Notes under the pieces: model-generated
The model's input: the letters and a program-made list of their open reading frames with translations, nothing else
What the model was told of the DNA's origin: nothing
The model's database searches: none
Program-made: the position numbers and the translations under genes
Shown: positions 42,708 through 52,341 of the stretch, in pieces
Layout of the letters: every line of letters starts with the position of its first letter
Position numbering within the stretch: the stretch's first letter is position 1
Source of the DNA: Bradyrhizobium iriomotense
Lineage (GTDB): Bacteria; Pseudomonadota; Alphaproteobacteria; Rhizobiales; Xanthobacteraceae
Length of the DNA: 64,000 bases
Direction of reading: 5' to 3'
Assembly: GCF_030160715.1 (NCBI RefSeq)
Contig: NZ_BSOW01000015.1
Coordinates: 62,001 to 126,000, forward strand

Positions 42708-43364
42708 ATGGACGACACAATACGAAGCAACCTCAGCGTATGGAAGCGACTCCAGGACGAGAACTATTTCGAAAATCACCCTTGCTACAAGGGCATTTCC
42801 GATTTTGGGGGGCAAGAAGCGATCCAGGCAATTGAATGGTTCGTCCCGATCCGCGAGCAGATGAAAATCGTAGTAATAGGGTGTGGGTATGGCCGCGAGA
42901 CGCTAAGGCTTGCGCCGCTTGTTGATCGCGTTTACGGAATTGACGTCAATGAAACAATTCTGAAGAAGGCTGTCGACTATCTCGCGGCGCGAAACGTCAA
43001 TAACTTTACGCCCGTTCTAGCTGAGGCGTTTGCTGAGGATGTGCCCGAAGGGATCGATCTCGTTTTCTCGATTGTCGTGATGCAACACCTAACGCGCGAT
43101 TTGGTGCGAAACTACTTTCTGCATTTGGCGAAAAAGCTCTCGCCCGGAGGTGGTTTCGTCGTGCAGTTCCTGGATGAGCCTGGTGTCGACCATGAAAAGA
43201 CAGATGCATCCAACACTGGCGGCGGCGAGCCGTCCATCAGTTGGTCGCCTTGGCAGCTCGTCGACCTAGCTCGAAACGCCAAATTGCAGTTTGTCGAACT
43301 CAGAACTCAGCTGGTCACCGAGGCGGCATTGTGGCACTGGGCCTATTTTCGAAAGCAGGAGTAA
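42708..43364 (+). CDS. Class I SAM-dependent methyltransferase
   Basis: A 218-residue methyltransferase. Motif I is IVVIGCGYGRETLRLAP, the acidic post-I residue is in YGIDVNETI, and motif post-II SIVVMQHLTRDLV is clear. Likely methylates a sugar or a chain end in the polysaccharide. The ATG at 42708 has GGAG nine bases upstream. It lies 43 bp after the GT4 gene, in the same operon. Confidence 0.8.
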   Translation: MDDTIRSNLSVWKRLQDENYFENHPCYKGISDFGGQEAIQAIEWFVPIREQMKIVVIGCGYGRETLRLAPLVDRVYGIDVNETILKKAVDYLAARNVNNFTPVLAEAFAEDVPEGIDLVFSIVVMQHLTRDLVRNYFLHLAKKLSPGGGFVVQFLDEPGVDHEKTDASNTGGGEPSISWSPWQLVDLARNAKLQFVELRTQLVTEAALWHWAYFRKQE

Positions 43365-43461
43365 GTGTTGGCCTTCACGTGAACAAATGACTTCGCTCAT
43401 TTGTTCGAGTTTGCTGCACGATTGTCCCTTCGCGCGTCATGAAGTAAGGCTCAGAGTTTGC

Positions 43462-45198
43462 ATGACAACGCAGAATGCTCTTCAATCTCGTTTTAAAGCT
43501 ATCGCACGCCGCGCGCCCTTTTTGCGAAGGCTACACAGGGCAATTGGTGACCTGCAACGAGAAGTCGATCAACTCAAGCTCGTTTCGGAGGACCGCCTGG
43601 CTCTTTCGACGACGCTTAGGATTGAGCTTGCCGATTCCAAGGCTCGGGAGACCGAGCTATCGGGGGCATTGGCAGGCGCCGCGAACGAACTGTCCGAAGC
43701 CCGGCTTCGAGAGGATAACTTATCGAAGCAGCTCGCCGCGACTCAGGCCGCCCTTGAGACAAATGCGGCCCAACAAGAAACGCTCTTAACCCAACTGAGC
43801 TCGTTGCAGACAGCAGTGTCTGCTGCTGATGCTCACATTGCGGAAGCCACGGACCATTCATCGAGGCTTAAGATCGAACTTGCCGATTCGAGGGCACGGG
43901 AGACTCAGCTATCGGAGACCTTGGCAGATGCCACAAGGGAACTTTCCGAAGCCCGCCGTCGGGAAGAGGACTTATCGAGCCAGCTCGCAGCGGCTCAAGT
44001 CACGCTTTCGACACATGCGGCCCAACGAGAATCGCTCTTGACCCAACTGAGCTCGTTGCAGACCGAATTATCTGCCGCGGCGGCAAGTGATGCGGAGGCC
44101 CGCCGTGAACTGGTTTCAGCAAATGTCCGCATTGGAGAGGCAGCTGTTCGCGAAGAAACGCTGTCGCGCGAGCTCGCCTCCTCTACTGAGCGAGCGGAAA
44201 TCGCTAAATCCGCACAGTCGGCAGCAACGGCGCTTTCGGAAGAGCTGTACAATTTGGCACATGCCGTTGGTCCGAGCCTTCGTGATCAGATGACTGCTCA
44301 AGCTAACGTGATCCTTGGCAGCCTCAATGAACTGAAGGCTAGTCTTCTTGCCCAGTTTCCCTCGCTGAACTCGAACATCTTCGCGCTCCAGAGCGGCCAA
44401 GAAGAAGCATTTCGCAACCTCAGGAACCGATTGAGCACTGACCGGGAAGGACCTCACTCGCTGACGCACGACCTGTATCTCGATTTGCTCGAAGCGTGCC
44501 TGACTGGAATGATTCATGCCGATCCCTCTGAAGCACCTTGGGCGGATGGGATATATGACCCAAATCGCCGGGCTCTGGGTCTTGATTGGCCATCGCAAGC
44601 GGAAACCATGATTGGTAGAGCCAGAATGCGCAATCTGAGGATGCTTACCCAGCGCGTTCTTGAGGAAGGCATTCCAGGCGATTTGATAGAGACTGGTGTA
44701 TGGCGCGGCGGCGCCTGCATCTATATGACAGGGATTCTCGCGGCTTTCGGTGATCAGAAGCGTCGAGTACTCGTAGCTGACAGCTTTCGCGGGCTTCCGC
44801 CTCCAAATGCCGAAGACTACCCCGCTGACGAGGGCGACCAGCATCATCAAATGATGCAGCTTGCTGTGTCGCGAGACCAGGTGGAAGAAAACTTTCGAAG
44901 ATATGGATTGCTCGACGAACGCGTCATTTTCTTGGAGGGATGGTTTAAGGACACACTTCCGAGCGCACCTATCGAAGCCTTAGGCTTGTTGCGTCTGGAT
45001 GGCGACATGTACGAAAGCACAATGGACGCCCTCAATGCGCTGTACGGCAAGGTTTCCCCGGGCGGCTTTGTTATTATAGACGACTATGTTCTCAAGCCCT
45101 GTGCGCAAGCGGTGGATGACTTTCGAAGTCGACACAGAATTTCGGCGCCGCTGCAGGAAGTGGATGGCGCTGCAAAGTGGTGGCAAGTACCGTACTAG
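43462..45198 (+). CDS. Coiled-coil plus TylF/MycF-type methyltransferase
   Basis: A 578-residue protein in two parts. Residues ~30-270 are continuous coiled coil built partly from a tandem 84-residue duplication (see the repeat entry). Residues ~385-578 are a TylF/MycF-type sugar O-methyltransferase: DLIETGVWRGGACIYMTGIL, VLVADSFRGLPPP, the metal/catalytic LLRLDGDMYESTMDAL and FVIIDDYVLKPCAQAV. TylF methylates macrolide sugars; relatives methylate O-antigen sugars. Together with the Wzt C-terminal domain this suggests a chain-end methyltransferase with a ruler-like coiled coil. That role is inference. Confidence 0.8.
   Translation: MTTQNALQSRFKAIARRAPFLRRLHRAIGDLQREVDQLKLVSEDRLALSTTLRIELADSKARETELSGALAGAANELSEARLREDNLSKQLAATQAALETNAAQQETLLTQLSSLQTAVSAADAHIAEATDHSSRLKIELADSRARETQLSETLADATRELSEARRREEDLSSQLAAAQVTLSTHAAQRESLLTQLSSLQTELSAAAASDAEARRELVSANVRIGEAAVREETLSRELASSTERAEIAKSAQSAATALSEELYNLAHAVGPSLRDQMTAQANVILGSLNELKASLLAQFPSLNSNIFALQSGQEEAFRNLRNRLSTDREGPHSLTHDLYLDLLEACLTGMIHADPSEAPWADGIYDPNRRALGLDWPSQAETMIGRARMRNLRMLTQRVLEEGIPGDLIETGVWRGGACIYMTGILAAFGDQKRRVLVADSFRGLPPPNAEDYPADEGDQHHQMMQLAVSRDQVEENFRRYGLLDERVIFLEGWFKDTLPSAPIEALGLLRLDGDMYESTMDALNALYGKVSPGGFVIIDDYVLKPCAQAVDDFRSRHRISAPLQEVDGAAKWWQVPY
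43621..44124 (+). repeat. 252-bp tandem duplication inside the coiled-coil gene
   Basis: Unit 1 begins at 43621 (IELADSKARETELS), unit 2 at 43873 (IELADSRARETQLS). The offset is exactly 252 bp = 84 residues = 12 heptads. Over the first ~69 residues the two units agree at roughly 70% of positions, with LLTQLSSLQT identical; the end of unit 2 has drifted. Confidence 0.85.
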
Positions 45199-45654
45199 CT
45201 AAGCCGTCCCAGATTGGCCTGAGGTCGACTCGGCTTGGGCCGCTCAATCGTATGGAACCAATGGATCGGACGATGGGGGTCTGGCAGATCTGGCCGGCCG
45301 TTCAATTGCCTTGGATGAGAGCCTCGCCCCATTGAAACTGGAGAGCCCATTGATGGCGCTCACGCGAGCGTATCCTCATCCAATCGAAAGGACCCTTTGT
45401 ACGAAACGCTCAAATATGAAGCCGAAACAACACACTCAATCCGCTAGAGCGAGTTGTTGGTCGTTACATACTGTATTTTTCGGAGTAAAGGTCCACAGTC
45501 GGTCTATCTGCGCGAGACGGGCGCGGCTACTTACATGGTCGATCTCTGCGAAATATACATAAGCATAGGTTCGATGCTGGGATGTTTCGAGACCTAGATC
45601 ATATTTGTTTCTGAGCAGAAGCAGTTCTTGTCGCAGCAGTATTTCAAACAAGTT
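45199..45654. other. 456-bp region between two GT operon parts
   Basis: No gene. Contains the inverted 21-bp element (45395-45415). Confidence 0.5.
45395..45415 (-). repeat. 21-bp element, copy 2 (inverted)
   Basis: Exact reverse complement of 41256-41276. It lies 239 bp before the next glycosyltransferase gene. Confidence 0.8.
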
Positions 45655-47025
45655 ATGGCTCGCCGTCGAAAAATCCTCTTTGTAGCAATGCACCATAGTC
45701 CTCACACGGCTAGGTGGATCGATATTGCCGCCGACCTCGGCTACGACATGCACTTTTTCCCTTTGGATTCCGGCGATCCTCATGAGAAGCTCCGTAATGT
45801 GACTCTCCATTTGCCGGTTCTGAACGAACAAGAATCGACCGTCGGAATGCGACGGCGAGCAGGCTCCCTGATTGAGCGTGCCATCACTTTTTTTCGCTTG
45901 ATTGGCACAAACCCTATCTGCGCCTCCCGACACCTTAAGAGAGCATTCAAGCGAGCGATCCTGCGTCGCGGGTCTGATCAATCGAGCAAGAAAAATGAAG
46001 TCCATCCTGCAGCGGGGGTCATCCGACAGGAGTTCTTCGTGGGAGACCTGCTGACAACTCCAAACGAGGCTGTACGGCTGGGACGGGCGGACGAAAGTGA
46101 TGCAACGACAGAAGGACGTTATGGACCGCAGGTCCTGGCCGCGCTCATCGCGCGTCTCCAGCCGGACCTGATCCACTCAATGGAATTTCAGCACGCCGCA
46201 TACCTCGTGCTCGCCGCGCGAGATGTGATGCCAAAGCGCTTTCCCCGATGGCTTGCGACTAATTGGGGTAGCGACATCTTTTATTTTGGCAATTTTCCCG
46301 ACCACGCGAGGCAGATCAGACGCGTTTGCCAGGCGATCGATCGCTACTCCTGCGAATGTCACCGCGACCTCGCGCTGGGACGTCAATTCGGATACTCCGG
46401 CCCCGACATGCCCGTCCTTCCGAATTCCGGAGGAATGGACATCGAACATGTTCGATCTCTGCGCGATTCCCTTCCGCCTTCCAAACGAAAGATGATCATG
46501 GTCAAGGGCTACGATCATTTTGCGGGCCGCGCGATGATCTCGCTCGCTCTCCTAGAGCGGTTCGCCGAACAGTTGCGGGAGTATACAATCGTCCTCTATT
46601 CGGTTGGTGCCCGGCCTCGGGTACGCGCGCTAGAACTGGCAGATGCCGGAATTCTCAACATCAAGGTCATCGACCTAGCGAGTCACGATGACATTCTTCG
46701 CCATTTTGGCAAGGCGCGCATCTACCTTGGGATCAGCATCTCTGATGCGATCTCAACGTCGGTGCTCGAGGCGATGGCGATGGGGGCGTTTCCAATCCAA
46801 ACGAACACCTCTTGCTGCGAGGAGTGGTTCGTTAACTCGATGACCGGCTTTGCTGTCCCTCCCGACGATTTCGAAGAGATTTGCGGCAAGTTCGAGAGGG
46901 CCCTGAAAGATGATGCCCTAGTCGACTACGCGGCTATCGAGAACTTCAAAGTCATTGAATCGCGGCTCGGGCGAGACACCTTGAAGCCGAAAATGGCCGA
47001 ATTCTATCGCCGAGCTCTTGCTTAA
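45655..47025 (+). CDS. GT4-like glycosyltransferase
   Basis: A 456-residue GT-B glycosyltransferase. It begins MARRRKILFVAMHHSPHTARW; the donor half has KMIMVKGYDHFAGRA, then SDAISTSVLEAMAMGAFPIQ, in which the E in VLEAMAMGAFPI is the usual nucleotide-sugar contact. The long N-terminal half contains an unusual NTNWGSDIFYFG-like loop (LATNWGSDIFYF). The ATG at 45655 was preferred to an upstream in-frame TTG. Donor unknown. Confidence 0.8.
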   Translation: MARRRKILFVAMHHSPHTARWIDIAADLGYDMHFFPLDSGDPHEKLRNVTLHLPVLNEQESTVGMRRRAGSLIERAITFFRLIGTNPICASRHLKRAFKRAILRRGSDQSSKKNEVHPAAGVIRQEFFVGDLLTTPNEAVRLGRADESDATTEGRYGPQVLAALIARLQPDLIHSMEFQHAAYLVLAARDVMPKRFPRWLATNWGSDIFYFGNFPDHARQIRRVCQAIDRYSCECHRDLALGRQFGYSGPDMPVLPNSGGMDIEHVRSLRDSLPPSKRKMIMVKGYDHFAGRAMISLALLERFAEQLREYTIVLYSVGARPRVRALELADAGILNIKVIDLASHDDILRHFGKARIYLGISISDAISTSVLEAMAMGAFPIQTNTSCCEEWFVNSMTGFAVPPDDFEEICGKFERALKDDALVDYAAIENFKVIESRLGRDTLKPKMAEFYRRALA

Positions 47026-47052
47026 TCTTCTTGTTGTCCGCGGGGTCTCACA

Positions 47053-48294
47053 TTGCTCAAAGTCCTTCAAATCAACTCCTCCGACATCATAGGAAGTCGC
47101 TTTAACGGATTTGACGTGCGCGAGCTGCTTGCCGCCGAAGGAGTTTCATCTCACCATTTGGTTTGGAATAAACTGAGCGAAAGCCGGTCATCAACTAGAC
47201 TGTTCTCCATCCCAGGCAGCCGTCTCTTGACCAAGACATTGGGACGCTTTGAACGCGCGATGTCTGTCCATTCACGGCTTCAACCTTCATCATTTAGCAT
47301 CCCATTCCATCGTGCATTTCGCGATGCGGACGTCGTTCACTATCACATAATCCACGACGGCTATTTTGGACTCAATGCACTGCCGCTTTTAAGTAGGTTG
47401 AAGCCGACGATCTGGACGTGGCACGATCCATGGCCAATGACGGGTCATTGCATCTATCCTCTTGACTGTGCACGGTGGAAGGTCGGCTGTGGCGATTGCC
47501 CGAGACTTGACTTGCCTTTTTCAATGCGCCGAGATCGTTCATCTGAGGAGTTCCGCTGGAAACAACGGGTTGTTGGCAAAGTTCAGCTCGATATCGTGGT
47601 TGCTTCAAACCATATGCGAAAAATGGCCGAAGCTTCTCCAATCGCTCGGGACAAGCGGGTCCATGTTATTCCCTTTGGACTCGACTTGGAAAAGTTTAGT
47701 CCCGAAGGTAAGGACGCTGCGAGGAGGCGACTGGGGATTCTTCCCAACCGGCTAGTGATCGGGGTGAGAGCGTTCTTCTCGAGTCCCTTTAAGGGTTTTG
47801 AGTTTGTGGTAGAGGCTTTGCGCGGCCTTGGAAAGCTGAACGTTCCGATCACCATCCTTACAACGCATGACAAGGGGCAGCTCAACGAGTTCATCGGTAC
47901 TCATCAGATCGTCGATTTAGGATGGGTCAACGATGACTCTGTTATGCTTGACGCTTTCAAGGCCGCCGATCTGTTCGTTATGCCGTCCACGGCTGAAGCT
48001 TTCGGAATGATGGCGATCGAGGCAATGGCGTGCGGGAAGCCGGTGATCGTATTTGATGGTACTTCCCTTTCGGAGATAACCTGCGCGCCGGAGATCGGAT
48101 TGTCAGTTCCCATGGGTAACTCGACAGCTCTTCGAGATGCGATCAGACATCTCGTCGAGAACAAATCTGAGCGACAGTTCCGAGGAGCTGCCGGCCGAAA
48201 ACTCGCCGAGGAACGGTACGACGACCGTCTCTTCGCAAGGCGCCTTGCGGAGCTATACCGCTTCGTTACCGCGGACTCTCGTGGACGCCAATGA
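47053..48294 (+). CDS. GT4-like glycosyltransferase
   Basis: A 413-residue GT-B glycosyltransferase with a TTG start at 47053 (no in-frame ATG fits). Opening MLKVLQINSSDIIGSRFNGF; donor half VIGVRAFFSSPFKGFEFVVE and DLFVMPSTAEAFGMMAIEAM, then ACGKPVIVFDG, a textbook GT4 donor site with EAFGMMAIE. TIWTWHDPWPMTGHC and the following CARWKVGCGDCP cysteine cluster are seen in WcaC-like members. It overlaps the next gene by 4 bp. Confidence 0.85.
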   Translation: MLKVLQINSSDIIGSRFNGFDVRELLAAEGVSSHHLVWNKLSESRSSTRLFSIPGSRLLTKTLGRFERAMSVHSRLQPSSFSIPFHRAFRDADVVHYHIIHDGYFGLNALPLLSRLKPTIWTWHDPWPMTGHCIYPLDCARWKVGCGDCPRLDLPFSMRRDRSSEEFRWKQRVVGKVQLDIVVASNHMRKMAEASPIARDKRVHVIPFGLDLEKFSPEGKDAARRRLGILPNRLVIGVRAFFSSPFKGFEFVVEALRGLGKLNVPITILTTHDKGQLNEFIGTHQIVDLGWVNDDSVMLDAFKAADLFVMPSTAEAFGMMAIEAMACGKPVIVFDGTSLSEITCAPEIGLSVPMGNSTALRDAIRHLVENKSERQFRGAAGRKLAEERYDDRLFARRLAELYRFVTADSRGRQ

Positions 48295-49484
48295 AGACGC
48301 TATTGCTCACAGATATTCCGCCGTCGAGCAATCTGACAGCTGGTATCGTAACGGCGCAAATGTGCCGCTGCATTCCGCCAGGCGAGCTGGCCATCTTCTG
48401 TGTACAGAACCCTCATTTACACCCTGAGCTCTATTCAGACCTCAGCCATGTACCGATGAGGGTAGTACCTAAACCCAATGAGCTGAACGCGGGGAAAGGC
48501 CGATCTCCGATCAGGTGCGCGAGTGCCATTCTGGCCGAGACATACCGACGCATGCAGTTGATTACCCCGCTTGTGAACCAAGCAGTTGAGTTTGGCAAAG
48601 AGCAGAGGGCAACCGCATTGTGGGCCATCTTGCAAGGCCAAACAATGGTAAGAATGACGGGTTCTGTCGCCCAGGGATTGGGCGTCCCTTTGCGCACGCA
48701 AGTTTGGGATCCCCTTGGATGGTGGCTTAGTGCGCACGGGGTCGACGCGTTTAACACCCGATTAGATCTGGCTTTGTTCGACCGCACTCTAAAACGGTCT
48801 GTGAGCTGCGCGACCGCTTCTTGGGAAATGGCACGCCGATACGAGCGCAAATACGGCACGATAAGTCATCCAATTATAGCGTCGCTCGACCAGTCAACCG
48901 CCCGAAAACCTGAACCAAAGTTACGCTGTCAAGACGATTTGGCGATCGGCATGGCCGGTCAATTCTATGCTTCTGACGAGTGGAATCAGCTCGCCTGGTC
49001 CTTGAGTCTCGCTGGATGGCAAGTAAACGGACGGAAAGTCGTGGTGCGAGTGTTAGGTCACCAAAAGCCGCCGGGAGTTCCAGAAGAACATCTCGATTTC
49101 CAAGGCTGGCAACCGCAAACAAGGGCGGTAGAGCTACTGTCTGAAACGTGTGACATTCTGTATTGTCCCTATCCGTTCAAGGCCTCCATGGTTGAGGTAG
49201 CCGAACTTAGCTTTCCTTCAAAGATTCCAACTTACCTTGCGGCGGGACGTCCGATCCTGTTTCACGGGCCTAAATATGCAAACGCGGCTCGTTATCTCGA
49301 GGAACGCCGTGCGGGATTTATTTGCCGGGCAATGGAAGCTGATGCGGTGTACGACGGATTGTTACATCTGGTCGAAGACCAGGATCTATATAAATGCCTG
49401 GCTGAAGGGGCACAGAATGCTTTTCACTCGGACTTCACCCTCGAACGGCTGAGTGATGCGGTTCGTCGCTTTCTCGGCTACTAG
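48291..49484 (+). CDS. Glycosyltransferase-like protein
   Basis: A 397-residue protein with the late part of a GT-B fold: DDLAIGMAGQFYASDEWNQL, then VELLSETCDILYCPYPFKAS and FPSKIPTYLAAGRPILFHGP. The first half is less typical, so donor and acceptor sites are not assignable. It begins in the stop of the preceding gene (ATGA), so they are coupled. Likely acts on the same chain. Confidence 0.75.
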   Translation: MKTLLLTDIPPSSNLTAGIVTAQMCRCIPPGELAIFCVQNPHLHPELYSDLSHVPMRVVPKPNELNAGKGRSPIRCASAILAETYRRMQLITPLVNQAVEFGKEQRATALWAILQGQTMVRMTGSVAQGLGVPLRTQVWDPLGWWLSAHGVDAFNTRLDLALFDRTLKRSVSCATASWEMARRYERKYGTISHPIIASLDQSTARKPEPKLRCQDDLAIGMAGQFYASDEWNQLAWSLSLAGWQVNGRKVVVRVLGHQKPPGVPEEHLDFQGWQPQTRAVELLSETCDILYCPYPFKASMVEVAELSFPSKIPTYLAAGRPILFHGPKYANAARYLEERRAGFICRAMEADAVYDGLLHLVEDQDLYKCLAEGAQNAFHSDFTLERLSDAVRRFLGY

Positions 49485-49506
49485 CTGTGTCGCGGATTGA
49501 TCGAGC

Positions 49507-49653
49507 ATGCCCAATGAATTCAAGTCGCGGCTTATCGACGAAGCGCGGCTGCGCAATCGCGCCGTTGGCACGATCCGAAAGCCCGCATCAAAGATCGTCA
49601 ACAAAATTTTGCGAACACTTGCGTTTGTTCGGCAACAATTGGAGATGGCATAA
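49507..49653 (+). CDS. 48-residue basic protein coupled to wzm
   Basis: MPNEFKSRLIDEARLRNRAV, then GTIRKPASKIVNKILRTLAF and VRQQLEMA. Its stop overlaps the wzm start as TAATG, so ribosomes finishing it can restart on wzm. It is an amphipathic, strongly basic helix-rich peptide. Whether it is a working protein or an upstream coupling ORF is open. Confidence 0.5.
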   Translation: MPNEFKSRLIDEARLRNRAVGTIRKPASKIVNKILRTLAFVRQQLEMA

Positions 49654-50480
49654 TGCTGACGATCAGCCAGAGACCCGCATCACTGATCGCGCTTTTCCGT
49701 TCGTTGCACGGACACGGCAATCTAATTCGCAGATTGTGCTCGCGGGAGTTCAGCCAGCGCTTTCGCGGAAGCATGCTCGGCATGGCCTGGGCAATCATAA
49801 TGCCGGTGTTCACGGCTGCAATATACACGTTTGTGTTCAGCACGGTTTTCAAGGCGCGATGGACGGAGACCACGGGGGGACCATTCGACTTCGCTATTAT
49901 TGTTTTGACCGGCATGGTTGTGCATGGCGTGTTTGCAGAATCGATCGCGAGGGCTCCCAGCACCGTCATTGGAAATGCGAACTACGTTAAGAAGGTGGTG
50001 TTTCCACTTGAGATTCTTCCGGTCGTCGTTGTCTTAAGTTCGCTCATCAATGCCTGCATCGGCAGCGCAATCGTCCTGACCATGAACTTGGTCTTTAAAG
50101 GGATGATCTTCCCGACAGCGTTGTTGTTGCCGCTCGTAATTGGACCTTACGCGATAGTTGTGGCCGCGCTTGTCTTTGTCCTTGCGGCCGTTGGAGTCTA
50201 TTTAAGAGATCTGTCTCAGCTAGTCTCGGTACTCATTACGATAACTCTATTCCTAACGCCCATATTCTTCCCGATAGAAGCCGTTCCCGAGGAATTCCGA
50301 TCCGCGATGTGGCTCAATCCTCTTACCTTCATCGTACAGCAGGTACGTGATGTCGTCATCTTCGGCCGGTTGCCGGACTTCATCGGACTTTCAGTTTACT
50401 CACTAGCGGGACTTTCTGCTCTGGCGTTTTCATTTTGGATATTTCAGCGACTGCGGAACGGATTCGCCGATGTCCTTTGA
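49653..50480 (+). CDS. wzm: ABC-2 type polysaccharide export permease (Wzm)
   Basis: A 275-residue ABC-2 permease. It starts cytoplasmic and basic (LIRRLCSREFSQRFRGSMLG) and has about six membrane helices, among them MAWAIIMPVFTAAIYTFVFS, VVLSSLINACIGSAIVLTMN and a final LAGLSALAFSFWIFQR. The loop NPLTFIVQQVRDVVIFGR is typical of Wzm/TagG/RfbD. With Wzt it flips finished lipid-linked polysaccharide across the inner membrane. It is coupled to a 48-aa frame upstream and followed by wzt 191 bp later. Confidence 0.9.
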   Translation: MLTISQRPASLIALFRSLHGHGNLIRRLCSREFSQRFRGSMLGMAWAIIMPVFTAAIYTFVFSTVFKARWTETTGGPFDFAIIVLTGMVVHGVFAESIARAPSTVIGNANYVKKVVFPLEILPVVVVLSSLINACIGSAIVLTMNLVFKGMIFPTALLLPLVIGPYAIVVAALVFVLAAVGVYLRDLSQLVSVLITITLFLTPIFFPIEAVPEEFRSAMWLNPLTFIVQQVRDVVIFGRLPDFIGLSVYSLAGLSALAFSFWIFQRLRNGFADVL

Positions 50481-50670
50481 AATCGGGGTTTACTTTGGGC
50501 CACCTTCCAACGCTTCCCTCACCTGGTCTCTCCCTAGCTACAAGAGCATAACTCAGTCCCTATGCTCCTCGTTGACACGCAGGCAGTCGTCGTTGTCGGC
50601 ACGCGTTTGGCGCACCTGACTGGTTTATAGTGCCCCGCAAGCGAGCATCCAGCCAATCCGGGAGTCGTTA

Positions 50671-52101
50671 ATGTCCGAAGAGCCCGCAATTGACATTCGT
50701 GAACTTTCAAAGGCCTATTTGGTCTACAAGAAACCGGCCGACCGGCTGAAACAGGCGCTTGCACCTAAGCTGTATTCCGTCATGCGCCCGGTCGCGAACC
50801 TTACCGGTAAGACGCTGACGACCCCCATGTACTACGACCCGTTCTGGGCGCTACGTCCGCTCACCCTGACGGTCAGGCGTGGTGAAACACTTGGTGTGAT
50901 CGGACGGAACGGTTCCGGCAAGTCTACGCTACTGCAGCTCTTGTGCGGAACGCTGACCCCGACGACGGGTGAAGCCAGGACCAACGGCCGGATTGCAGCA
51001 CTCCTTGAGCTCGGCTCAGGTTTCAATCCCGAATACACCGGGCGCGAGAACATCCATCTGAACGCATCGATCTTGGGCCTCACGCCGCAGGAAGTCGATC
51101 AGCGTATAGATGAAATTCTGGCTTTCGCGGACATCGGCGAGCATGTCGACCAGCCGACAAAGACTTACTCCAGCGGTATGACCATGCGTTTGGCTTTTTC
51201 GGTCATTGCTCATGTTGATGCGGATATCCTGGTTGTCGACGAGGCGCTCGCGGTGGGCGATGCCTATTTCCAGCAGAAATGCATGCGCTGGCTTCGCAAA
51301 TTCCGCGAACGAGGTACCGTGCTGTTCTGCGGACACGACACCTCTGCCGTTATTAACCTCTGCCAGCGCGCGATTTGGCTAGACAAAGGACAGGCAAAGC
51401 TGATCGGGCCTGCTCGTGACGTGTGCGAGGCCTACACGGCTGCAGTCAATGCACAGGCTATGGGGATACCGGAGCCCGAAGTTCGCCATCCATCTTCTGC
51501 TACTTCAGAAGCTGGGCTGGCCACCCTAAAGGTCCCCGTGAAAGAAGGCGCGGCGCGAAGTCTCCATTCGAAGTCCATTGGCGTGCTTCCCCAAATCGTT
51601 CAACTTGCGGAGCCGAGTGACCATTCCGCGTCTTATGGCAGTGGCGATGCGCAGGTGATCGCTGTATCTATGACCAGAGAGAACGGCGAACCTCTCCATC
51701 TCATCTACGGTGGCGAGAAGGTGCGTGTAACCGTCGCGGTGAAGGCCAATGTCACCATCGAGAATCCGATCATCGGATTTTTCGTCAAGGACCGGCTCGG
51801 ACAGCCGCTCTTTGGCGATAACACTTTCGACTCTTATGTGGACCACAACATCCTTCTCGAACCGGGCAAGGAAGCCATCGCCAGTTTTGTGTTTTCCCTG
51901 CCGCTTCTTTTGACTGGTACTTACATAATTACGGCGGCAGTGGCATCAGGGACTTTGAACGCGCCTGTTATGCATGATTGGCTCCATGATGCGCTTTCGT
52001 TCGATGTTATGTCACCTCTTCTGACTGGGGTATTGGTCGGTATCGCGATGGAGAAAATTGAGATGAAGGTCATCGACGAAGAAGAAAGAGCCGTCATCTA
52101 A
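50671..52101 (+). CDS. wzt: ABC polysaccharide export ATPase with C-terminal domain (Wzt)
   Basis: A 476-residue ATPase. Walker A GRNGSGKS (78-85), signature YSSGMTMRLAFS (about 165-176), Walker B ADILVVDEALAVGD (about 182-195). Residues ~250-476 are an extra beta-rich domain, the place of the carbohydrate-binding Wzt C-terminal domain, with HLIYGGEKVRVTVAVKANVT and DRLGQPLFGDNTFDSYV. In E. coli O9a such a domain recognises the modified end of the chain. A GGGAG ribosome site precedes the ATG. Confidence 0.9.
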   Translation: MSEEPAIDIRELSKAYLVYKKPADRLKQALAPKLYSVMRPVANLTGKTLTTPMYYDPFWALRPLTLTVRRGETLGVIGRNGSGKSTLLQLLCGTLTPTTGEARTNGRIAALLELGSGFNPEYTGRENIHLNASILGLTPQEVDQRIDEILAFADIGEHVDQPTKTYSSGMTMRLAFSVIAHVDADILVVDEALAVGDAYFQQKCMRWLRKFRERGTVLFCGHDTSAVINLCQRAIWLDKGQAKLIGPARDVCEAYTAAVNAQAMGIPEPEVRHPSSATSEAGLATLKVPVKEGAARSLHSKSIGVLPQIVQLAEPSDHSASYGSGDAQVIAVSMTRENGEPLHLIYGGEKVRVTVAVKANVTIENPIIGFFVKDRLGQPLFGDNTFDSYVDHNILLEPGKEAIASFVFSLPLLLTGTYIITAAVASGTLNAPVMHDWLHDALSFDVMSPLLTGVLVGIAMEKIEMKVIDEEERAVI

Positions 52102-52341
52102 GGCAAGCTGAGAGATAACGCAGGCGCGCAACGAGATGCCAAAACGCCTTCCGTACCGTCGGTCATTTCGTATTCCAAATCGACCCCTGTTGAGAGCTGG
52201 TTGAACTGCAACAGTCAGAATTGGATGGTCCTGTTCCGGAAAGCTGTGCCGACAACGGCACGACAGGGCTGGCTTCTCCAAACCTTTTTGTATCGGCCTA
52301 GATTCTCGAATTGCACGAAGTTGACCACGCTGGGAGTTATC

